DNA of 64,000 bases, taken from Chaetomium olivaceum. Lineage: Eukaryota; Ascomycota; Sordariomycetes; Sordariales; Chaetomiaceae. The notes under the pieces were generated by a model, which worked only from the letters and a program-made list of their open reading frames with translations, ran no database searches and had not been told where the DNA came from. Shown here in pieces: positions 54,046-64,000 of this stretch. How positions within the stretch are numbered: position 1 is the first letter of the stretch; each line of letters starts with the position of its first letter. The stretch spans positions 62,001 through 126,000 of the forward strand of contig JAYWVB010000016.1 of NCBI GenBank assembly GCA_039881045.1. Reading direction: 5' to 3'. The translations under genes and the position numbers were made by a program.

Positions 54046-54983
54046 GGTAAGTACTAGTGTTTTGGAGTCGGTAAAGAGGGGGGTTGCAGAAACCGAATCT
54101 GAACGGTTGACCTGGATGGGGTTGGCGTAAGCTAAAGAGCGAGGAGTGAAGGGACGACAAGAAGCGGGGTTCGTTGGGGTTTTCTCACGACCTTATTAAA
54201 ATATCATGAACAAGGACCGCCCCATTGGCGGGTGAGCCGAAGCCATGCACGCAAGAGTGCAATATTCCCACCTAAATAGGTACCTAGCTTGCCCACGCGT
54301 GTACGGCTTCCCCACAGGTTCCGGCCGTCAAGTGAGGCAGGTGAGCCAGGCAGGCTGGCTCACCCTACGTAATGTACCGAGTATCCGAATGTATAAGATA
54401 ATTTTGTAAGTAGAAATGTTATTAATCAAATTTGTAAAAGTGATGGGCAATAAATAACCCGCTTAGATAATGATTTTGAGAGCGTTGTTTGGGACTATGT
54501 GGCTTCGACGTGCGGGACTATGCCACATGACTTTTCCCATATATAACCCCAACCCTACAAACAACACTCATATAAGTCGATCACTGCTTAATCCACATTA
54601 CTTAGAAGAAGTGAGTTGCGCATCTCGAACATACCCACCACCATTTCGTTATAGCGTGCTCTTGCCCGACCAACTAGCCGGTAGCCGAAGAGTGAACATC
54701 TGGATGGCGATAGAAACTCTGCAAGGCCAACGCTACCGAGCCTGCGGTTTCTCCTTATCCTGGCTCAGAAACGCGGCCTCATACACTAATCTTCCGATAA
54801 TCTCGCACATCAAATCATCAACCCAGACTGGGTGTACAGTTACACTGACAAGAGCTTGGCGCAGCAGATGAAGTCCTTCCCACCAGGGCAAAGCGGAACG
54901 TTACCAGGGCTCCCTGCTCGTAGGATTTGCGAGTAAGCATCCCATTCTCAGAGGAGCGGATGTCCATGGCTGGAGCAAGAATT
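54046..54983. other. Intergenic; small inverted-repeat element candidate
   Basis: 938 bp. 54230-54238 (GGGTGAGCC) and 54357-54365 (GGCTCACCC) form a 9-bp terminal inverted repeat around 136 bp, and a 10-bp hairpin GGTGAGCCAG/CTGGCTCACC sits at 54340-54364. Possible 3' exon of the next gene may lie at 54.8-54.98 kb. Confidence 0.45.
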
Positions 54984-55886
54984 TCACTTACCTGGATCCA
55001 GCTCCGCACACGCCTCCCTCCACAAACACTGGGAAGTTGGCTGCGACGCGTTCATGCAGGGCTGAACGTAGCAGGCCTTGACGTAAAAAGGGTCGTTGGG
55101 GCAGGGCCAGTCTGGCCTGTTCCCGGTCTGCGCCGTGCCGTTCCATTTGTCGACGCAGACCTTTTCATCCAGACAGATGCAATCGTTACCCCAGTTATCG
55201 GTACACCGTCCGTTAAAGCCGCCGACCACCTGTCGGGAGGGGGTGCTTTGCGGCGCTGAAGATGTCGAGGATCTGGAGCTCGAGGCTTGCGACGCGGAAG
55301 TTGCGGTGCTGCTTTGGATAGAGCTTGTCGCAGTCCCCGGCGTCTCTATCGAGGTGGTGGAGGCAGTGGAAAGGGCGGTGGTGTGGGATGTCGAAGAATC
55401 AGCGGCCGCTGCTTCTGCGTTGCTTGTTGAACGTGTCGAGACGCCGACGCCGACGCCAACGCCAACGCCGATTGCCACAATTAATGCGACGATCCCCAGT
55501 ATAGTGAAGAAGACCCATCTCTTCAAGCCAAGAATCCGGGCCCCGTCTCTTTTCTCTGTTCCCACACCTCCCGATGCCCCGGCGTCTCCATCCCATGCAG
55601 ATCCGCTTTGCGCAAGTGTTGTTTGTGGACTCCAAAGGCCAGCGTTGGCTTGGTGGTAGTTGGCTTGGTCGTAGTTGGCTTGGTTGTAGTGGGCTTGGTG
55701 GTAGTGGGCAGCGTCGTCGTAGGATTGCGGCGGGACGGCTATCTTGTCATGTTCATGGTAGGGAACGAAGGCTACCTTGTCGTTCTTGTCGGAAGCGACC
55801 TTGCCGTAGTCCTGGGTGGGAATTACCTCGAGGGTGCTATGATCATAGTTGCCAGCGCCGCCGGCCGGACTACCCATCTCCGCCAT
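54984..55886 (-). CDS. Single-pass membrane protein with Cys-rich C-terminal ectodomain
   Basis: ATG at 55886 (MAEMGSPAGG). Cytosolic N-terminus with QANY/QAHY repeats (HQAHYNQANYDQANYHQA), then a basic stop-transfer-like RILGLKRW and the transmembrane VFFTILGIVALIVAIGVGVGVGVGV with Val/Gly alternation; a Ser/Thr-rich stalk; and a Cys-rich domain, CTDNWGNDCICLDEKVCVD through WPCPNDPFYVKACYVQPCMN to QCLWREACAELDP. Nine or more Cys suggest an extracellular disulfide fold. Not recognised as a named family. The exon reads into a consensus donor (G/GTAAGT) and meets a stop three codons later, so a further short 3' exon is likely; the coding end given is the in-frame stop. Confidence 0.75.
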   Translation of the reverse strand: MAEMGSPAGGAGNYDHSTLEVIPTQDYGKVASDKNDKVAFVPYHEHDKIAVPPQSYDDAAHYHQAHYNQANYDQANYHQANAGLWSPQTTLAQSGSAWDGDAGASGGVGTEKRDGARILGLKRWVFFTILGIVALIVAIGVGVGVGVGVSTRSTSNAEAAAADSSTSHTTALSTASTTSIETPGTATSSIQSSTATSASQASSSRSSTSSAPQSTPSRQVVGGFNGRCTDNWGNDCICLDEKVCVDKWNGTAQTGNRPDWPCPNDPFYVKACYVQPCMNASQPTSQCLWREACAELDPGK

Positions 55887-56954
55887 CCGAGCGCTATTGT
55901 CTGCCGCGGGTGTGCCTGGTGGCAGCGACTTGCCGTGATCGCAAAGGGATGGAGGAGACGGATGGAAGGAGCCAACGGGAGGTGGTGTCGCCAGTTCTAC
56001 TTTCAAGTTGACCCCTCGTTTCTCCAACTCTGGCCCAGCCCCGTGCGAGCACTTCCATGCCAGGACCGAGCTGAGGTTGAATGCAACATCACCGGCCCAG
56101 AAAAAGGGGGCAGGGTCACCATTGAAAACGATCGGACCAATGGCATCTGATTGTGGCCAGCCGATCCCAGTTAAAGAGTGAAACAGAAATGCCGTGCAAC
56201 CCTACCCTACCCTGCTCAGGCTGACTTTTGACTGGGCTGCATTCAATCAACGTAGAGTACACTACTTCTGGTGCTCCAGCGCGAAATACCTCTCTACTTA
56301 ATTAAGGGTATCCGGCTGCCCGCGCAGCTGGGTGCGTCGAGTCTCTCCAACTCTGTTTGATTGCTTATTTCAGCTCCCCACTTTTCGGCCTTTTCATTCC
56401 GACTTGGGAGAGATTCCCTACGTATCTTGCATCCTAACGTGCATCTTGATGGTCTTGGCTAGGTATTTTGTGGTTCGGCTTACTGGTTGCCAAGCCGTAC
56501 GCTAAGATGTATTATGCTGGCGGAGGTGTCGACGTCCGTAGGTAGGTAGGTATTTTGTGAAACGCAACTCGGCCAGGCATAGCAAAGGGAAGCAACCGAG
56601 AGTTCGTTAGATGTTGGGAAATTTAGATTACATCTAACTTGGGATGTTGGACCGCCTATAGCGAAAGGCGTTCCGTTACAGAATGAACGACTCACTATTG
56701 GTACAAGTCCTTCAACTCTAAACAGTTGATTAAAGGTTGGAAAGCCCGATTAAGCCTGAGAATATGGACGGGTACCTCTAGCTTGTCCAGCAAATCCCGA
56801 GAATCATACTGGCTGAGCCACTTCTTTCATGACTTTCCAAGAGCTAGTCATCCACTGATTCCGGTTTGAAGAAAGACAACAAGCACAGCCGAGTATCTTT
56901 AGAGCCCCTAGAGTATTAGTTACATCACTACTTAAATAAAAAGGAATCTTGTCC
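55887..56954. other. Intergenic, no gene seen
   Basis: 1.07 kb. Contains a GTAGGTAGGTAGGTA repeat at about 56538-56552. A 71-codon antisense frame has no domain. Confidence 0.5.
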
Positions 56955-57910
56955 TTACCCGGCGGTAGCAAGGATCTCAAACGGTTTCGCTAACGTACCC
57001 CAGGTGAGAATGGCCAGGAAGACGACGAGGAAGGCTGTAATAGTCGCCAGCTTTTGAAACATACTCTGCACCGCCGCAAGTATCCACAGCGGAGCAATGA
57101 GCATTGCCGTCGCACTGACAAATATTATGACGGATGAGAGTGAGTCCACTTGCTCGTCACTCCCCTGGATTGTCATCTGAAAAGTATTAGCATCTTGGCG
57201 GCCCGACACTGGGGCACGCAGCAGCAGTCCAAATAGGCCTCTTGTTGGAACAAGTAGGTGCTGTTCAATTAGACGCCGAACTGAGGACTTTGGTGACTTG
57301 GCCATGGTGATGAGATCCGAGGAGTTGAAAGATTCAACTTCATAAGGACAGATGGGGCGGTTGTTGTTTGAAAGCCAGGTTTTGATGTTTTTGATGCTCG
57401 TTCTTGAGGCTTTAGGTCGGGACTTTAGTTCTGAGTAGCGGCAGAGCAACTCGTCTAGGACATTGTGTTTTGTCAGCCACTCTTGGAGTTCTAGCAGGCT
57501 AGGATGGCCTGACAGACCATATTCGCCGAGCTTATGTTGTAGCTGATCTAGTATGTTCTTCCGCTCCACAGTGTCCTTTCTCACGGATCCATTGTCAACA
57601 TCCTTGGCGTCACGCTGGCTAAGTCGGGCGTCGATTGAGTCAAGTTTCTCTTCAAGCTCGGCCGCCTGGTCTTGTAACCTTAGAAGAAGTCTGCAATGTG
57701 CCCTGTCGAACCTGCGGAGGGCAAAAAAGTCGTCATCAGAGGACACGTATTTTGCAAATTCCTTGTATCCGATATATTTCCTGAAGCTGTTGTTACTACT
57801 TCGGGACTGAGAAGGGGTTTCTCAGTTACTATAACTTACCAGGGCTTTTTATCCAGCTCCTCTTGAGTTAAATTCTGCGACTCGGTATCAGGAGGTACGT
57901 TTTGAGTCAT
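56955..57910 (-). CDS. DUF6594-domain membrane protein
   Basis: Exons 57840-57910 and 56955-57780; 298 residues, no frame break. The start MTQNVPPDTESQNLTQEELDKKPW leads into KYIGYKEFAKYVSSDDDFFALRRFDRAHCRLLLRLQDQAAELEEKLDSID, the typical opening of fungal DUF6594 proteins (FRRF, LL-x-LQ, LE-L). A helical middle region (LQEWLTKHNVLDELLCRYSELKSRPKAS) follows, then SFNSSDLITMAKSPKSSVRRLIEQHL and three closely spaced hydrophobic segments at the C-terminus (SVIIFVSATAMLIAPLWILAAVQ; ITAFLVVFLAILTW). The family is of unknown function, expanded in fungal accessory genomes. The 3' end carries no further motif. Confidence 0.87.
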
Positions 57911-60742
57911 GATAAAGCGGCTAAGACAATAGTACCAGAAGGGGGATGCTCTCTAAGGACTGACTACCTAGGACGGCTTTCGCGCTATTTGAAGTCGCTG
58001 GGGTTGTGATGGAGACGGGTTGCAGTATCAGCTCTCAAAGTACAAAGGAATTGGAGGCCTCCCGTCAGTTACACGTGGTGCTCCGAGCGTTCTTGTCCGT
58101 TCCATGCAAGTTTCATCACATGAACAGTGTAGATAATGCCGCCTTAACTGGCCAAACCCTTCAACCGGTTCTTCTAGCAACCAATTGGGTACCGCCAAGG
58201 AGACAGCTGGGGTGCAACAAGCTACACAGCCACTGTTCGCGGACTTGAACGCCCACAATGACGATAATAAATGCCTAGAATTCCTCTCTTTGATGAAGCA
58301 TCTCAGCCTTTGGGACAACCCAGCCCCCCTCCTCCCCAAAACAGAAAAATATAAAGACAAAATGAAAAGCAGACTACCTAACTGTGCTCATTCTGAACGC
58401 GCCTGAGGCTCTCTAGATGTATTCTTCCACAGCTGTAAGTGACCTGCAGATAGAGGTGGGATCTGATATCGCGAGGCACGCTCACCGATGACAAACTGTA
58501 TCAGCTCCTTCACTTACACCAACCATATAGTGCCAGCCCAAATCTTGTTGGGGATCCACGTCGCCTCGTAGCTCCATTCCTACGTCCGCATCATCCCGAC
58601 CCGACGTGGGCCCCGAAACGAAATACCGCTCTGAGAGCAGTGATGTATTCTATCGGGCTGCCAACGTCGAGAATATCAGACATCACAAGAGCCAGATCCC
58701 TCCTCCATATCCAGATGAAAACGAGCTCAAAGATGGTAATTATGTGTCTCAGAAGAAATAGGGATTCAGGAGATACAAGCTGAAACCACTACTGGACTGT
58801 GTCGGTTCATCTTGGCACAACGGAAGGCTTGGAATATCGGCGAATTGTTGGCTTAGACTTGCAACTCTAGTTGAATCGAAGTACGTATATTATATTATTG
58901 TACGAAGCCAGATGGTGAAAAGACCGCTGGAGTACGTATGCTAGCACGAGGACCTAGTCCCACAAAGAAGAATTGTCTATATGACTTTGCAGTTTCTGAC
59001 CACAGGATCAACGAGTGAAATCGGAAGGTGACATGAGCTATGCACTGGCAAAGTCTGAGCAAAATTCTTTGATATCTTACCTTAGTTTTGCCGGAGGCCT
59101 ACAGACATGGAGATCCTATATCTAGTCTGTAATAGCACGGAGATTGGTAACTATTGCAGCAAGCGTAAGCTATCAATTGGAACCGGCTTTTCGAGCATCA
59201 TTGCCGCCGGTATCCCAACCCCCAATCACCCCCTCGAGAGAATCCTCCATCACTGGGTTTTCCTCTCGATCTGGGATCCACGATGCTCTCCCTATCAAAC
59301 CCCTCAAGCATGAGAAGAACGGTACGCACTCGCACCCACGAGACTATATGTCAGAGCTATGATTGCTTGGAGATGTATAGTTGAAATGAAGGGGTGCAAG
59401 CAAGATATAGGCTGGGAAGGCGTTTAGCAGGTAGCTACAGTGTTAGGGGTCAGGAAGGGGTCACATTGAATTCTGCCACTCTCCTGCCATGGGCTCACTA
59501 TCACCCCTTATGTAGCTTCCTGGGCAACGCTGTCTGCCTCTACGCTAGAATCGTAAAACGAATATAGAACCCTGTCAACTGCCTGCGGCTGCTAGACCTG
59601 CGACAGAGATGAAACATATATAATATATGTACAGGCACCCCCGTGCATTACAGTTAGTTCACCTGGGCCTCGTAGCACGCGTAGGCCCGCTGCACGATGG
59701 TCTCTATGGAGCAGCCCAAGGCACCAGACAATATAGGAGTTCATCGATTAATAAGCCGATCAGAACTGAGTAGCGCCTAGAAGATTGTCTCTATTTTCTT
59801 TATTGATTGATCAGATGTGCTGACATGAAGATGGTGGACGAATCACTCCCGACGAGGCGGCGAATGCCACCACGCTCGGCAATTGTGATCCATGCCTCCC
59901 GGTTCCCAAAAGTTTGGTGCACCTACCGACCCTCGACCCGAGCTCAATGGATCCCAGCGACTTTTATTACGGCCCCGACCTCCCGTAGGCTCTGGTTCTC
60001 TGGGAAGATCCTACGCGAATTGTAAACCAGTCGTGGTTACGCCTTCAGACGCCGACAGCCACTACCTGCCGCAGTCGCCGTTTATTTATTAGGTTGACGT
60101 CCGCTGAGGGCTGCTCCCGGGCTCGTCTATTTTGGCGCGACCGGATACCCCGAGGTCGTGGTCCTGTAGCCGTTAGCGGAAGGGAAGTCCTCTTTCAGTG
60201 ATGTAAAAACGAGTAATCGGGGGAGTGAATTTCTGAATTTCCCATGAATTCCCATCGATGATCGCCTAAAGCCAGCACATTCCAACATGCCCGTGTAACG
60301 TGCTTTCTATACAAATGATCCGAATCTCCCTCCCAGAAATATGGACATTCCTGGAAAACCGGGAACCACTACGTCCAAGGTCTCAGATCAGGCAAGACCC
60401 GTATCCGAGACATCCAAAGACAGACCATCTCGTAGATGCTAGCAGAAACAAAAGGACCCGAGTCAACATGACAGGAATGTGTTTTATTACACAATCTGAC
60501 TGTAAACCAAGGGATCTATTGTGGCATCGTGTACCCAAATGCAAGTGCCCAAACTCACCAAACCTCCTGTAGTAATGAAGTCAAAACCAGCAACAATAGT
60601 AGCATACCCCTGAGAGCTACCAGCCCGCTTACCTCGGCGGCCATTGTGAACAAGCAGTTCAAGAACGAACAAACCAAAGCGCAGCCAAAAAAGAACCATC
60701 ACCGCCTACACCCACCTCTAAGCCCCATCCCATCCTCATCCC
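57911..60742. other. Intergenic 2.8 kb, possible gene remnant
   Basis: No intact gene called. Three separated stretches look protein-like: 58546-58740 (TSASSRPDVGPETKYRSESS; QIPPPYPDENELKD), about 59170-59360 and about 59890-60090, all Pro/Ser-rich. They lie on the plus strand but do not join without stops and frame changes, so they may be exons of a decayed or unannotated gene. AT-rich patches occur at 58.88-58.92 and 59.61 kb. Confidence 0.35.
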
Positions 60743-62423
60743 TCACTGCCCCGGCACCCCCAACCTAATATTATCATACCGACTCACCGGATAACTCAAC
60801 CAGTTCTTCCCCCCTTCCAACTTGCCCATCTCCCCCGCCACCGCACCCATCAAGCTCCCCTCCCCCTGCTTATCCCCGCTCGCCTCCCAAAACACCGCGC
60901 CCCCCAGCCCCTTCCCAACCAAATACCCGGCCTTCCTCCTCCCACTCACCACCGTGTCATACGACACCAGCTCCCCCGTACCCTCATCAAAACTATAACT
61001 CGCGCCCGCCTCCCCATCCCACCTCTCCACCGCCCCCGGCCGCGGCAGGTCCCGCAACAGGTAAACCCCAGGCTGCGTCGACCCCTGGCCCACGCCAGCA
61101 TACGGCTTCCCCAGCCCCGTGGTCGCCTCAAACGCCCGCCCGTACAGCGGCATGCCCAGCACCAGCTTGTGCGGCGCGATGCCGCCCGCGAGGTAGTCGG
61201 CCACGGCGCGGTCGGTGCTGAACTTGGTGGCCTGCGCGTTGGAGGCGGAGGGGTACAGGTTGGCTTGGTGGCCCGTGGTGGCGTCCCAGGATCCCGCGTA
61301 GTCGTAGGCCATGATGTGCCAGGCGTCGAGGTAGGCGTCCATGGCGGGCAGGTCGAGGGTGTTGTAGTTCTGGGGTCCCGCGGGCGCGGCGATGGTGAGT
61401 TGGAAGTGGTAGCCGGGGGCGTGGGCTGCCGCGTAGGTGTCGAGGGTGCGGCGGCAGGTGCGCAGGAGGGAGACGTAGTCGGCGGCCTGGGAGGCGGTGG
61501 TCGGGTATTCCCAGTCGATGTCGAGGCCGTCGAAACCCCAGTCTGTGTTAAGGGTGGGGTGGGTGAGTGGTGGTGTTTGGTAGGGGGGTGTTGTAGGGGG
61601 GTTCCTTACCTTTCATGAGGGTGACAGAAGAGTTGCAGAACTTTTGCCGTCCGGCTTCAGTAGCGGCAACCGGGGCGAACTTGGGGGAGTAGGTCCATCC
61701 TCCGATGGAGAGGAGGGTTTTCATGTGCCGGTACTTCTTCTTCAGCATGTATAGCTGCTTGGCACAGCCGTATGCGTTTTGACCCTGGTCGTTCCATGAA
61801 TCCGTGGGGTAGTGTTTCTCGAGGTCCGAGTAAGAGTCGGAGGATTTTCTGTATCGTGTAAGCCGGGACTTGACGAGAACAAACAGTTTTTGTTTACTTA
61901 CACCTCTCCATCAGGCGCAATGTCGGCAAAGGCATAGAGCACATGGGTGACCTTGTCGCCCGGGAGTTGTTCCGGTTGGTAGTTGGCCCCGTAGATACCC
62001 CTGAGATGGTTAGCTCGCCAACACCCCAGATGTCAAACACATGACGAACCAGTTTGTGAAGTAGAGGGCATTGCGATATCCGGACGGGGTGTTCTTGACG
62101 GTCGTGTTACTGAACGGGGCGGTCCCGTTTCCGGATGGAATAATGGTCTGGCTGGTGCTAGGCAAGGGGATGGCCGAAGCGCTGGTTGAAGCACTTGAAG
62201 ATGGAAGTCCTGCGGAAGATGCCACCACAGCAACGGTCTGCTCTCCTCCCTCAGAACTCGGGGCGTTTGACGCTGCGGGCAACCTGAGCGTCTTCGTTAC
62301 AGCCACTTCCTGGCATTTTACCTGGGCATTCTCACCGGGGCGAAGACTGACACTCTTGGGAAGGGCTGAAGCTGTCGAAGAGAGAGCCAAAGGAGCGACA
62401 AGAAACAAAAGTAAAGACAACAT
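60743..62423 (-). CDS. Secreted GH18 chitinase with Ser/Thr-rich N-terminal extension
   Basis: Exons 62050-62423, 61902-62000, 61610-61848 and 60743-61542; 503 residues, no frame break. Signal peptide MLSLLLFLVAPLALSSTASA, a Ser/Thr/Pro-rich linker, then the GH18 barrel: GYRNALYFTNW/GIYGANYQPEQLPGD, THVLYAFADI, MKTLLSIGGWTYSPKF, catalytic GFDGLDIDWEYP (D-x-D-x-E intact), AWHIMAYDYAGSW, LVLGMPLYGRAF and a C-terminal GLGGAVFWEASGD. The set of motifs is that of bacterial-like/Trichoderma 42-kDa endochitinases (subgroup A). The first intron uses a GTTCGT donor, like PER1. Unlike the 42-48 kb chitinase it lacks CBM18. Exochitinase or endochitinase preference cannot be told. Confidence 0.93.
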
Positions 62424-63594
62424 CTTGCCTTCAGGGGTAGAGAAAGTGTGAGATAATGACTGTAACAAGACTGGACGCCGAAGTCAGGGCCACAGCGGCA
62501 AGTTATACGAAGCTGCCACAACTCACGTGCCGGTCAAAGGAATGTGAAAAACACTCGGTATGGCGGCCCAGCTCTCCAACCTCAGACACGGTGTCAGCGA
62601 TGGAATGGAAGGTCGAGCATAATCTCATCACCCCCAGCCCGTGAGGACTTTCGCCGTGAAGTATGAACCGTCCCCGTCATCTCTTGGCACATGCTTAGGA
62701 GGCAAAGGGATGGTCAATATCGCCAATCTTTAGCCTGAGGTTGACAGACACATTAACGGGTCCCGGCTTGGATTGTAAATACGGAATATTGAGAGAAGAC
62801 GCATGGAAGAACGGGAAGCCGGCCGGCTTGGACGGCCATGGTACAATTGGGGACGGGAGTGACAGTACACGAGTCCGTACATAGTAACTACCTAGAGATG
62901 ACGACGGGAGATAGGTTTAGATAACGGGAAGAGTTCAGCCGCATTGCCATCAAACATCCGGATATACCACATTTGATTATTTTTCCTGGATGAGAGTCGT
63001 TCGGAGTACCCGGATCGCGTCCACGGCTTTTTTTTGTCTGTGATAGCGGCAAGCGTTGTGGAATCCATCGCCGTCTCTTTCTTGCCATCCAGGGAACCGC
63101 CATTGCTCGCATGGTGAAGACGTCGATCCGATCAACAGTGGCGCTCGGGAGATTTACCTTGCGTTGCTGCAGTTGACGATCACTTCAGTGATCAGAGGAC
63201 CGGTAGTGGTTGCATGATGCTAATTTATAGTGGGATCCACTAACCTTCGGCACTCCAATGCAGCTGCAAGGGACCGAGGTACCAGACAAGGGGGAGAGAT
63301 TCATCCATTCTTGGTACTTCTTGTATGCACATATTTTGAACCCCTGAACCACGAACATACTTCCTTCCGACCGCAAAAGCCAGTCTGAGGTGGGTTGACA
63401 CACACAGTTGATAAGATTTTATAGCGAAGCGGCCTTTAGATCTAGAACCGCGATTACAATCTCCCAGCATCCTCCTCCATTCCCTTCTTATTCACAAGTC
63501 ACAGTTCCCCATCACTTTCTTCTCCCCGACAGTGTCACCCGGCCTACATAACACATTAGCACCCACTCAACCCACCACACCACCACTACTCAAC
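62424..63594. other. Intergenic, no gene seen
   Basis: 1.17 kb upstream of the chitinase. Only short frames without domains. Confidence 0.5.
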
Positions 63595-64000
63595 CTAGGT
63601 AGGTAGAAACTCACCTCCCCCCTTTCTCCCTCCCCACCGACGGAACAAACCCACCACCTTCTCTCCTCCCATCTCCCACCCCATCATCGCAGCCGGCATC
63701 AGCACAACCCCCCCCACCACACCCACCCCCGTCTTCCACCCACCACCACCACTGCCACCACCATCACCACCCACGAGAACCCCCTCCATCAACGCCCTCC
63801 CCAGCACCTCACACTCCACCAGCCACAACACCCCCGCCACCACGCCCACCACTACACCCGCGCCGACCCCAACCGCCAGCCGGAAGGGCAGCACACGGGG
63901 GACGTCGTAGCGGCGGATCAGGACGCGGGAGGATACAGCCGCGGCGGCGAGGGTGAGGAGCGGGAGGGCGTGAGGGTGGGTTGTCAGGGCATTGGTTATG
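63595..64000 (-). CDS. Partial membrane protein at window edge
   Basis: Open frame running off the right edge, read minus strand from 64000: ALPLLTLAAAAVSSRVLIRRYDV and LPFRLAVGVGAGVVVGVVAGVLWLVECEVLGRAL give two hydrophobic segments, then a Gly-rich part and a weak hydrophobic VGVVGGVVLMPAAMM. A GTGAGT donor at about 63611-63616 near the apparent 3' end suggests another exon beyond. Not assigned to a family; truncated at the N-terminal side by the window end. Confidence 0.5.
   Translation of the reverse strand, partial: ITNALTTHPHALPLLTLAAAAVSSRVLIRRYDVPRVLPFRLAVGVGAGVVVGVVAGVLWLVECEVLGRALMEGVLVGGDGGGSGGGGWKTGVGVVGGVVLMPAAMMGWEMGGEKVVGLFRRWGGRKGGGEFLPT

Overview
This window is nuclear DNA from a filamentous ascomycete, most likely a sordariomycete. 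Genes carry short introns (about 45-110 bp) with GTRAGT-type donors and CTRAY branch sites, codon third positions are GC-rich, and the gene set is fungal: Per1, Erv46, Nup159, Ame1, Erd2, LysM and GH18 proteins, a HET-domain protein, DUF6594 and HeLo-type cell-death proteins. Placement near Sordariales/Chaetomiaceae is an inference from gene content only.

Layout. 0-19 kb is mostly housekeeping: PER1 (GPI remodelling), a GNAT acetyltransferase, ERV46 (COPII cargo), a Sel1-repeat protein, PUP1 (proteasome beta-2) divergent from NUP159 (nuclear pore), and ERD2 (HDEL receptor). 19.5-28 kb is an accessory island: an NB-ARC/TPR NOD-like receptor, an ankyrin plus C2H2 gene, a HeLo-like effector and a divergently transcribed alpha/beta-hydrolase (lipase-like) effector. 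A 5'-truncated non-LTR retrotransposon follows at 28.3-31.2 kb. 31.8-41.3 kb holds AME1 (inner kinetochore), a twin-CX9C Emi1/DUF3128-like protein, a GPI-anchored Ser/Ala/Gly-rich wall protein and an unrecognised fungal protein. 41.5-51.3 kb is a killer-toxin-type chitinase of about 1,800 residues (CBM18 plus GH18) divergent from a multi-LysM secreted protein. 51.5-64 kb has a HET-domain protein, a single-pass Cys-rich membrane protein, a DUF6594 protein, a second secreted GH18 chitinase and the edge of a membrane protein.

Main discovery. The NLR, the HeLo-like protein and the lipase-like protein share a short Gly/Asn/Gln motif, roughly F-x-G-x-N-x(1,2)-G-[LF]-Q-[ML]-G-x-N-[DE]-G-T. It lies near the N-terminus of the receptor and at the C-terminus of both effectors. 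This is the architecture of fungal amyloid-signalling cell-death modules (NWD2/HET-S; PNT1/HELLP/SBP in Chaetomium globosum). The receptor also ends in 13 uninterrupted heptad repeats and a predicted transmembrane segment, which I do not recognise from that literature.

Caveat. At least ten otherwise convincing genes contain 1-2 base frame breaks, most of them in short homopolymer runs and many of them a missing base. They hit housekeeping, secreted, cell-death and transposon genes alike, so I read them mainly as sequencing/assembly indels, not as pseudogenes. Where a gene is broken, the entry says where. Exon arithmetic becomes divisible by three after the stated corrections in each case. No tRNA, rRNA or CRISPR array was recognised.
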